Assembly (NCBI GenBank): GCA_036747295.1
Contig: DAIOCN010000052.1
Location: 1-6,680 of the forward strand
Direction: 5' to 3'
DNA from: UBA4736 sp002404015
GTDB lineage: Bacteria > Chloroflexota > Dormibacteria > Dormibacterales > Dormibacteraceae
DNA length: 6,680 nucleotides
A program made the position numbers and the translations under genes. This document shows, piece after piece, positions 1 through 5,469 of this stretch (within the stretch, counting starts at the first letter, position 1; each line of letters opens with the position of its first letter). Under the pieces are notes generated by a model that saw only the letters and a program-made list of their open reading frames with translations, was not told the origin of the DNA and ran no database searches.

Positions 1-90
1 AAACGCCGCCAGCACCTTCAGGCGACCCTGCGGCGCCGGAGGTAGCGGCTGGAGAAGGCGGCGGGCCAGGTCGGCCGGCCGCGCGGTCAT
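1..90 (-). CDS. 5' end of a minus-strand gene leaving the window, unidentified
   Basis: Reading the minus strand from an ATG at 90 gives 30 uninterrupted codons to the window edge. The peptide starts MTARPADLARRLLQPLPPAP and ends with GRLKVLAAF. In-frame ATGs also lie at 108 and 114, and none of the three has a clear Shine-Dalgarno sequence, so the start is undecided. A basic, proline-rich N-terminus running into a hydrophobic segment would suit an inner-membrane protein; several EamA-type drug/metabolite transporters begin in a similar way, but 30 residues do not allow a family call. The gene points away from the acetyltransferase and is not part of the haem cluster. Confidence 0.4.
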   Translation of the reverse strand, partial: MTARPADLARRLLQPLPPAPQGRLKVLAAF

Positions 91-193
91 CCACGGACAG
101 GACGCCATGAGCATTGAGCCGCAGGAAATGCGCCGACGGCTGCCGCGGGCATCTGGATGCTGTCGAGTGGCATCTGCATGTACCTCTGCCAGG

Positions 194-393
194 CTAGGGG
201 TATTCGCTGTGGATCGCGGCGCGCACGAGCTGCCGGATACGAGCGTGCATGGTTACGTCTACTGCAGCCGACCGGTGCTGACCGAAGATCCCGTCGAATT
301 GTGCTGTCGCCGCATCGATGGGAACGCCGCGTTCCAGTGCACGATCCAACCAATCTTCCATGAGTTCGGCTTCGAGAAGCGCCGGGGCGTTGA
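194..393 (-). pseudogene. 3' remnant of an unidentified minus-strand gene
   Basis: One minus-strand frame reads as a plausible soluble protein down to a TAG at 196-194. From about 393 it includes NAPALLEAELMEDWLDRALE, then a stretch with GVPIDAATAQFDGIFGQHRS, and it ends VRAAIHSEYP. From the internal ATG at 361 it would be 55 residues. Charged and hydrophobic residues alternate as in alpha helices. The frame stays open upstream, but its sense fades where the plus-strand transposase remnant starts near 394-400, so I infer that the gene lost its 5' part at that junction. I do not recognise the family. It may instead be a complete 55-residue protein starting at 361. Confidence 0.3.
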
Positions 394-534
394 AGCACGG
401 TCTGGCAGCGGCTGCGCGACGAGGAGGGGCTTCGGGCCTCGCTGTCGACGACGCGCCGCTACGTCCATGGGGCCATGCCCCAGCTGCTCGACCCGACCGC
501 GGTCACGGTCTTCAAGGAGGGCTCGCGGTCTTGA
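394..534 (+). mobile_element. IS21-family (IstA-like) transposase remnant
   Basis: The plus-strand frame after a TGA at 391-393 encodes STVWQRLRDEEGLRASLSTT followed by RRYVHGAMPQLLDPTAVTVF and ends at a TGA at 532-534. As I recall the family, IS21-type transposases carry an 'xTxWQRLxxExGxxxSxxTxRRYV' segment just before the DDE catalytic domain, then a stretch like 'PEEAxxVTVxxxVPPGxEAQIDYG'. Here the similarity stops after TAVTVFKEG, before the catalytic domain would begin. There is no start codon, no DDE domain and no partner istB-like ATPase gene, so this is about 45 residues of dead sequence. It overlaps the ribosome binding site and first base of the acetyltransferase gene. Confidence 0.5.
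514..520 (+). promoter_or_regulatory. Ribosome binding site of the GNAT gene
   Basis: AAGGAGG lies 10 bases before the TTG at 531 and is one of the strongest Shine-Dalgarno matches in the window. It decides the start of the acetyltransferase: the frame is open much further upstream, but that extension has no protein-like sequence and overlaps the transposase remnant. Confidence 0.6.
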
Positions 535-1067
535 CAACCGCAGGTGACCCACCCCTGCTCGTCATTCGGGCGGCCCGCCCGGGCGAGTACGCCGCTGTCG
601 ATCGACTGACGGTCCGAGCCTATCGCGAGTATGCCGGCTCGATCTCGCCCGAGATGTGGGCCGCCTACGAGGCCGACCTGGCCGGCTCCGAGGCTCGGGC
701 CCGGGAAGCCGTGATCCTCGTCGCCGAGCTGGCCGGCGAGCTGGTTGGAGCGGTCGCCTACTTCCCACCCGGCGATCGCGAGTCCCGGTGGTTTCCAGAG
801 GACTCCGGCTATTTCCGTGTCCTGGCTGTTCTCCCCGAGCATCGGGGCCAGGGCATTGGCCACAGGCTGACCGAGGCCTGCGTCCAGCGGGCGCGGGCCG
901 ATGGCGCGCGCGCGGTCGGCCTGATGACCACCGAACTCATGATGGTGGCCAAGGAGATGTACGAAGGGATGGGCTTTGTGCAGCAGGCCGAGTACGACGG
1001 CCCGATGGGCGGTAGGTTCTGGCTGTACTCCCTGTCGCTCGAAAAGGCAGGCGGTGGAGTGGGCTGA
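531..1067 (+). CDS. GNAT-family N-acetyltransferase
   Basis: A 178-residue cytoplasmic acetyltransferase expected to move an acetyl group from acetyl-CoA to an amine; the substrate cannot be read from sequence. The single GNAT domain spans about residues 10-175. It shows the entry helix region (residues 13-35), a central strand VILVAELAGELVGAVAYF (61-78), and motif A with VLAVLPEHRGQGIG (97-110), where the R/Q-x-x-G-x-G/A acetyl-CoA loop is RGQGIG. A late EMYEGMGF segment matches the conserved 'YxxxGF' of motif B. The TTG start is chosen for the AAGGAGG at 514-520 and because N-terminal homology begins soon after it. The gene stands 60 bases before the ABC transporter with no obvious terminator between them. 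It does not look connected to the haem genes. Confidence 0.88.
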   Translation: MTTAGDPPLLVIRAARPGEYAAVDRLTVRAYREYAGSISPEMWAAYEADLAGSEARAREAVILVAELAGELVGAVAYFPPGDRESRWFPEDSGYFRVLAVLPEHRGQGIGHRLTEACVQRARADGARAVGLMTTELMMVAKEMYEGMGFVQQAEYDGPMGGRFWLYSLSLEKAGGGVG

Positions 1068-1127
1068 AGACCCTTCCGGATAGAGGTCGTGCCGCTCCAG
1101 GGTCGGGCCGGACCGTAGTCTTGGGCC

Positions 1128-2054
1128 GTGGCTATGTTGGCGGCAGTCGAGATCGTGAACCTGGTGAAGCGCTACGGGGACAAGGTCGCCGTGGACGGTC
1201 TCAGCCTGCAGGTCGCCGCCGGTTCGGTGACGGCGATCCTCGGCCCCAACGGAGCCGGCAAAACCACGACCATCGAGTGTTGCGAGGGTTTCCGTCGCCC
1301 TGACCAGGGGACGGTCCGCGTCCTCGGGGTAGACCCCGCGACCGCTGGCGACGCGCTCCGGCCACGAGTGGGGGTGATGCTCCAGAGCGGTGGCATTTAC
1401 CCAACCGTGAAGGCGGAGGAGATCCTGCGCCATACTGCTCGCCTGTACGCCAACCCCATCGACCCGGCGCTACTGGTTGAGTGGCTCGGGCTCGGCTCTG
1501 CTGGACGCACCCCCTTTCGCCGCCTCTCCGGCGGCCAGCAGCAACGACTCTCCTTGGCGCTGGCGGTGGTGGGCCGTCCCGAGCTGGTCTTTCTTGACGA
1601 GCCGACCGCCGGCCTCGACCCGCACGCGCGGCGGGCCACCTGGGAGCTGATCTGGCGAATGCGGGACGATGGCGTTACCGTGGTCCTGACAACCCACCTG
1701 ATGGACGAGGCCGAGAGGCTTGCCGACCAGGTATTCATAGCCGACCATGGCAGGATTGTCACGTCAGGCTCACCGGCCGAGCTCACGGCGCCCGGTGCCG
1801 AGCGGTCGCTGCGCTTCAAGGCTTCGCCGGGTCTCGACACCGTCTCGCTGACGCAGGCGCTCGCGGCCGGGAGTCAAGCCACCGAGACCTCGCCCGGCGA
1901 CTACCTGGTGGAGGGTGAGGTGGGCCCAGGGCTCCTGGCGGCCGTCACCGCCTGGTGTGCGCAACGGGAGGTCATGGCCGAGGATCTCCACTACGGTCGC
2001 CGAACCCTCGAGGATGTCTTCCTCGAGCTCACCGGCCACGAGCTCCGCGCTTGA
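1128..2054 (+). CDS. ABC-2 type transporter, ATP-binding protein (DrrA/CcmA-like)
   Basis: A 308-residue ATPase that powers the permease encoded next. Visible motifs: Walker A GPNGAGKTT (39-47), Q-loop Gln86, signature LSGGQQQRL (133-141), Walker B LVFLDEP (153-159), D-loop near 163-164 and switch His190. Residues 220-308 form the C-terminal extension typical of DrrA-like exporters, ending in the common TLEDVFLELTGHELRA. GTG at 1128 and ATG at 1134 are both possible starts; neither has a Shine-Dalgarno sequence. A TAGTCT at 1116-1121 lies at the distance expected for a leaderless transcript beginning at the GTG, which is only a suggestion. The stop overlaps the permease start, so the two are co-translated. 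The substrate is unknown. Related ATPase/permease pairs occur beside haem A and cytochrome oxidase assembly genes in actinobacteria, and here the pair precedes haem genes. Confidence 0.93.
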   Translation: MAMLAAVEIVNLVKRYGDKVAVDGLSLQVAAGSVTAILGPNGAGKTTTIECCEGFRRPDQGTVRVLGVDPATAGDALRPRVGVMLQSGGIYPTVKAEEILRHTARLYANPIDPALLVEWLGLGSAGRTPFRRLSGGQQQRLSLALAVVGRPELVFLDEPTAGLDPHARRATWELIWRMRDDGVTVVLTTHLMDEAERLADQVFIADHGRIVTSGSPAELTAPGAERSLRFKASPGLDTVSLTQALAAGSQATETSPGDYLVEGEVGPGLLAAVTAWCAQREVMAEDLHYGRRTLEDVFLELTGHELRA

Positions 2055-2824
2055 AGGCCAACGCGGGCGACTTCGCGCCAAGGCCTGGCGCCGCCTCACT
2101 GCCGCGCATGCTCCTGGCGCAGACCGAGATGGAGACCCGCCTCCTTCTCCTCAACGGGGAGCAGCTCCTCCTCACGGTGGTGATACCGACCCTCTTCCTC
2201 ATCGTCTTCAGCACCATCCGGGTGGTGGACCTCGGCAGCGGCCACCGCGTCGATTTCGTGGTGCCGGGAATCTTCGCGCTGGCCGTGATGTCCACGGCGT
2301 TCACCGGCCAGGCGATCGCGACCGCCTTCGAGCGGCGTTACGGCGTTCTCAAACGGGTCGGCGCCACACCGCTGCCCCGATGGGCCTTCATCCTCGCCAA
2401 GAGTGGCTCGGTGATGGCGAGCGAGGTCGTGCAGCTCGTCCTCCTGACGGTGGTGGGTCTGCTGCTCGGCTGGGGACCGAAGGGATCCATCATCGCAGTC
2501 GTCGTCCTGCTCCTCCTCGGCACTGCGGCGTTCTCGGGCCTGGGGCTGTTGATGGCGGGCACCCTGCGCGCGGAGGCGACCTTGCCGGCTGCCAACCTCA
2601 TCTTCATCTTGCTGCTGGGCGCCGGAGGGGTGGTGGTGCCGCTGGACCGTTTCCCGGCAGCCGCTCAAGGCGCTTTGGGATTGCTGCCCATCACGGCGCT
2701 CGCCCACGGCCTGCGGGAGGTTCTCCAGCATGGGAACTCGCTGCCCCTGGCGGACGTAGGCATCCTCGCGACCTGGGCGGTGATCGCCGTCGCCGCTGCG
2801 GCCGCCCTCTTCCGCTGGGAGTAG
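2051..2824 (+). CDS. ABC-2 type transporter permease
   Basis: A 257-residue inner-membrane permease partnering the ATPase upstream. Six hydrophobic segments are visible at about residues 38-56, 70-88, 120-140, 145-170, 178-198 and 233-253, the usual number for this family. Between helices 2 and 3 lies ERRYGVLKRVGATPLPR (94-110), the conserved cytoplasmic coupling region that contacts the ATPase, and AHGLRE (218-223) before the last helix is also typical. The TTG start at 2051 overlaps the ATPase TGA as TTGA, giving translational coupling; an internal ATG at 2108 is an alternative that would drop 19 residues and still keep all helices. Such pairs usually export drugs, lipids or other hydrophobic molecules; nothing in the sequence names the cargo. 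Confidence 0.9.
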   Translation: MKANAGDFAPRPGAASLPRMLLAQTEMETRLLLLNGEQLLLTVVIPTLFLIVFSTIRVVDLGSGHRVDFVVPGIFALAVMSTAFTGQAIATAFERRYGVLKRVGATPLPRWAFILAKSGSVMASEVVQLVLLTVVGLLLGWGPKGSIIAVVVLLLLGTAAFSGLGLLMAGTLRAEATLPAANLIFILLLGAGGVVVPLDRFPAAAQGALGLLPITALAHGLREVLQHGNSLPLADVGILATWAVIAVAAAAALFRWE

Positions 2825-2840
2825 CCCCCCGGTCCGGGCT
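2823..2840 (+). terminator. Weak hairpin after the permease gene
   Basis: AGCCC and GGGCT flank CCCGGTCC, and CCCG-GTC-CGGG can pair inside. The hairpin begins inside the permease stop codon and has no T-tract. It could act as an attenuating hairpin or be a chance product of high GC. Confidence 0.2.
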
Positions 2841-2891
2841 GTGGAGCAGGAGCCGGAGGAGCGGAGGCACCGGGAGGTAGCATTCGCCACG

Positions 2892-2975
2892 ATGATTACA
2901 ACTGAGTCGCTGCCGGCCCCTGGCTGTCCCGGATCGGTCATGCGCATCGGGCTCCGGTCGGGTTGCGCATCGTGA
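2892..2975 (+). CDS. Possible 27-codon leader peptide upstream of the haem operon
   Basis: ATG at 2892 opens a frame of 27 codons, MITTESLPAPGCPGSVMRIG followed by LRSGCAS, ending at TGA 2973-2975. Its stop overlaps the GTG proposed as the oxidase start (GTGA at 2972-2975). A GGGAGG at 2872-2877 lies upstream, but 14 bases away, longer than ideal. The oxidase start itself lacks a Shine-Dalgarno sequence, so coupling through this frame would explain how it is translated. The peptide contains a Cys-Pro pair, the minimal form of a haem regulatory motif, which may be chance. No homologue is known to me; it could be a fortuitous open frame in GC-rich DNA. Confidence 0.27.
   Translation: MITTESLPAPGCPGSVMRIGLRSGCAS
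2940..2972 (+). repeat. Direct repeat of TGCGCATCG just before the oxidase start
   Basis: TGCGCATCG occurs at 2941-2949 and again at 2964-2972, 23 bases apart start to start. With its preceding base the first copy contains ATGCGCAT, a perfect 8-base palindrome; the second copy has TTGCGCAT. Two near-palindromes about two helical turns apart at the head of an operon could form an operator, but no regulator is visible in the window. Confidence 0.3.
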
Positions 2976-4336
2976 GCTCGGTTGACGTTGCCGTGGTGGG
3001 CGCCGGCATCACCGGCCTGGCTGCGGCCCAGCGGCTGCCGGCCGAGTTGTCGGTCGCCGTTCTCGAAGCCGATCCCCGACCTGGAGGCAAGGTGAGGACG
3101 GCCTCGCTCGCCGGCTTGCCCGTCGAATGCGGCCCCGACAGCTTCCTGGCCCGCGGTACCAGCGTCGCCGGGCTCTGCTCCGAGCTGGGGCTGGGCGATC
3201 GGCTGGTCGCCGCGGCGACGACCCGGGCGGCGATCTGGTCGCGCGGACGCGCGCGCCCGCTTCCCGAAGGCATGCAGGCGGGCGTACCGTCGCGTCCAGC
3301 CGCCCTCGCCGTATCCGGCATCCTCAGTCTGCCCGGCGCCTTTCGCGCGGGCCTCGACCTGGTCCTCCCGGCCTCGCCGCTGACGGAATCGACCAGCGTG
3401 GCCGAGGCGCTCGGGCGGCGGTTTGGCCGCGAGGTCGTTGAGCGCCTCATCGACCCCCTCCTCGGCGGCATCTACGCCGGCGACACTCGCCGCCTGGGCC
3501 TCGCCGATGCCCTGCCCGAGCTCTATGCGCTCGCCTCCTCGAAGCGGAGCATGGTGCTTGCCATGCGCGGCCGTCGACCGACTCAGGGACCGGGCTTTCA
3601 GACCCTGGCGGGCGGGCTTCAGCAGCTGACCGACGCCCTCGCGGCCTCGCTTCCGGGGCTTCAGCTGGCCACCGAGGTCAGCTCCCTGCGACAGCTTCCC
3701 GGGGGACGGTACGAGCTCTCCACGGCAGCCGGCCCGGTATTGAGCAGGGCTGTGATCCTGGCGACCCCGGCCTTTGCCGCGGCGCGCCTGGTCGCCGGCG
3801 TCGACGCCCGCGCGGCGGAGTTGCTGGCCGCCATACCCTACGCTTCGGTGGCAACCATCGCCCTCGCCTATCCGCGCGCTCAGCTCAGCCCGACCCGCAC
3901 CAGTGGCTTCCTGGTGCCGGCGAGTGAGGGCCGGCTGGTCACCGCCGTGACCTGGCTTTCCGAGAAGTGGCCACACCTCGGCACCGATCAGGTTGCGGTG
4001 TTGCGCTGCTCGGTGGGCCGCTCCGGCGACGAGCGCTGGCGGGACCTGGATGATGCCCGACTGCTCGAGCGCGTGCGGGCGGAGTTGGCCCAGCTGGCAG
4101 GAGTGCGTGGTGAGCCGCTCGCGGGGCGCGTCACGCGCTGGGACCGCGCCATGCCCCAGTACCGGACCGGCCATCGGGCTCGGGTGGCGGAGCTTGAGAT
4201 GCGGCTGGCATCCCAGCCAGGGCTGGTGCTCGCCGGCGCCGCCTACCGTGGGGTTGGCATCGCCGCCTGCGTGGCCCAGGCCGAGCTAGCGGCGGAGGCG
4301 GTGGCCGGCACGTTCATGAGGGAAAAGGTCGGATGA
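2972..4336 (+). CDS. hemY: Protoporphyrinogen/coproporphyrinogen oxidase (HemY/CgoX family)
   Basis: An FAD flavoenzyme of 454 residues that takes six electrons from a porphyrinogen using oxygen. In the coproporphyrin-dependent route this is coproporphyrinogen III to coproporphyrin III; in the classical route, protoporphyrinogen IX to protoporphyrin IX. The Rossmann dinucleotide fold shows VDVAVVGAGITGL (4-16; GxGxxG) with Glu32 at the end of strand 2 and PGG soon after. About residues 155-172 carry VERLIDPLLGGIYAGD, a family hallmark, and residues 421-430 the C-terminal FAD motif GAAYRGVGIA. Length fits the usual 450-480. A GTG at 2972 (MSSVD) or a TTG at 2963 (MRIVSSVD) may be the start; neither has a Shine-Dalgarno sequence. 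The stop overlaps the radical SAM start as ATGA. Presence of a monofunctional ferrochelatase downstream favours the CgoX role, by inference. Confidence 0.92.
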   Translation: MSSVDVAVVGAGITGLAAAQRLPAELSVAVLEADPRPGGKVRTASLAGLPVECGPDSFLARGTSVAGLCSELGLGDRLVAAATTRAAIWSRGRARPLPEGMQAGVPSRPAALAVSGILSLPGAFRAGLDLVLPASPLTESTSVAEALGRRFGREVVERLIDPLLGGIYAGDTRRLGLADALPELYALASSKRSMVLAMRGRRPTQGPGFQTLAGGLQQLTDALAASLPGLQLATEVSSLRQLPGGRYELSTAAGPVLSRAVILATPAFAAARLVAGVDARAAELLAAIPYASVATIALAYPRAQLSPTRTSGFLVPASEGRLVTAVTWLSEKWPHLGTDQVAVLRCSVGRSGDERWRDLDDARLLERVRAELAQLAGVRGEPLAGRVTRWDRAMPQYRTGHRARVAELEMRLASQPGLVLAGAAYRGVGIAACVAQAELAAEAVAGTFMREKVG

Positions 4337-5469
4337 GCCTCGACTTCTCGCAGCGGCCGCTGCTGGTCTTCTGGGAGACGACCCGGGCCTGCGCGCTCGC
4401 CTGCCAGCACTGCCGCGCCTCGGCCATCCCGGATGCCCTGCCGGGCCAACTGAGCAAGGCCGAGGGCGGCGACCTGATCCACCAGGTCGCCGCCTTCGGG
4501 CGCCCGCAGCCGGTGTTGGTGCTGACGGGCGGCGACTGCCTCGCCCGTCCCGACATCTTCGAGCTCGCCGGTCTCGCCGCCGGCCTGGGTATCCACGTGG
4601 CCATGTCGCCCTCCGTGACCCCAGGCCTGGGGCCGGCCGCCTTCCAAAGGATGCGAGACACCGGGGTCAGGGCGGTCTCGATCAGCCTCGACGGCGCCCA
4701 CTCGACCACCCACGAGCGGATCCGCGGCATTCCCGGCCATTTCGCCGCCACCGTGGCGGCGATCCGCGCGGCGACCGCTGCCGGCCTCAGGGTGCAGGTC
4801 AATACCACCGTCATGCGCGACAACGTGGAGGAGCTGCCCGAGCTGGCGGCCCTCCTCTCCGGGCTCGGAGCCGACATCTGGGAGGTCTTCTTCCTGGTCG
4901 TCACCGGTCGCGCGGCCAGGGAGGCGCAGCTCTCGGCCGCCGAGTGCGAGGAGGTCTGCCACCTGCTCTACGACGCCAGCGGCTACGGTTTCGTGGTGCG
5001 CACCGTCGAAGCCCCGTTCTTCAGGCGGGTGGCCGCCTGGCGCCGCGAGCTGGGTCCGATGGGCCCGGCGACGGTGGCCCGGAGGTTCGGTCTGGGCGGC
5101 TACTACCGTGGCTCCGCGAGCCGGCTGCGTTCACTGCTGGGGGAGCCCGGCCAGCTGCCGGCCGCGCACACCCTTTCGACGCGTGACGGCTCGGGCATCA
5201 TCTTCGTCGCCCATGATGGCGACGTCTATCCGGCCGGCTTCCTGCCCCTCCCCCTGGGCAATGTCCGGCAGCGGCCCCTGGCGGAGCTCTATCGAGAGCA
5301 CCATCTCCTGGGGGCCATCCGCCGTGGCGACTTTGGCGGGCGCTGTGGGGTCTGCGAATACCAGCAGCTCTGTGGGGGGTCTCGCGCCCGCGCCTTCGCC
5401 GACTCGGGCGACCCCCTCGCGGAGGATCCCGCCTGCTCCTACCGTCCCGCCGGGGGGGCAGCCGCCTGA
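4333..5469 (+). CDS. Radical SAM/SPASM protein in a haem biosynthesis operon
   Basis: A 378-residue iron-sulfur enzyme. The radical SAM cluster motif is C20-x3-C24-x2-C27 within ETTRACALACQHCRAS. The SAM-binding 'GGE' position reads TGGDC (65-69), and SISLDG (116-121) and QVNTTV (155-160) are core barrel strands. The C-terminal SPASM-like domain has C338, C341, C347 and C368, spaced CX2CX5CX20C, enough for one auxiliary [4Fe-4S] cluster; residue 301 in VYPAGFLP is Ala, where related enzymes often have Cys. Overall it looks like the TIGR04053-type group, which I recall as near the NirJ/AhbD tetrapyrrole enzymes. No substrate peptide gene is nearby, which argues against a peptide-modifying role. 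GAGGGAAAAGG (4318-4328) supplies a ribosome binding site. Overlaps with hemY (ATGA) and the chelatase (CTGA) place it firmly in haem metabolism. The exact reaction is unknown; a propionate-decarboxylating or haem-synthase-like role is a hypothesis. Confidence 0.87.
   Translation: MSLDFSQRPLLVFWETTRACALACQHCRASAIPDALPGQLSKAEGGDLIHQVAAFGRPQPVLVLTGGDCLARPDIFELAGLAAGLGIHVAMSPSVTPGLGPAAFQRMRDTGVRAVSISLDGAHSTTHERIRGIPGHFAATVAAIRAATAAGLRVQVNTTVMRDNVEELPELAALLSGLGADIWEVFFLVVTGRAAREAQLSAAECEEVCHLLYDASGYGFVVRTVEAPFFRRVAAWRRELGPMGPATVARRFGLGGYYRGSASRLRSLLGEPGQLPAAHTLSTRDGSGIIFVAHDGDVYPAGFLPLPLGNVRQRPLAELYREHHLLGAIRRGDFGGRCGVCEYQQLCGGSRARAFADSGDPLAEDPACSYRPAGGAAA

Noticed and set aside
318..530. N-terminal extension of the acetyltransferase to an ATG at 318
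   Set aside because: The extra 71 residues are Ala/Arg-rich, do not resemble GNAT sequence and lie over the transposase remnant; the TTG at 531 has a strong ribosome binding site.
531..536. Exact -35 consensus TTGACA
   Set aside because: It coincides with the TTG start of the acetyltransferase, and no -10-like hexamer occurs 16-18 bases downstream, so it is best read as coding sequence.
2841..2880. Purine-rich stretch with repeated GGAG units
   Set aside because: Considered as a repeat or multiple ribosome binding sites; the units are irregular and only the last, near 2872-2877, precedes a start codon.
2096..4174. Minus-strand open frame of 692 codons across the permease and oxidase genes
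   Set aside because: It runs antisense to two clearly recognisable genes. Its composition (rich in Gly, Arg, Gln, His) is typical of a shadow frame in GC-rich DNA, and it shows no domain pattern.
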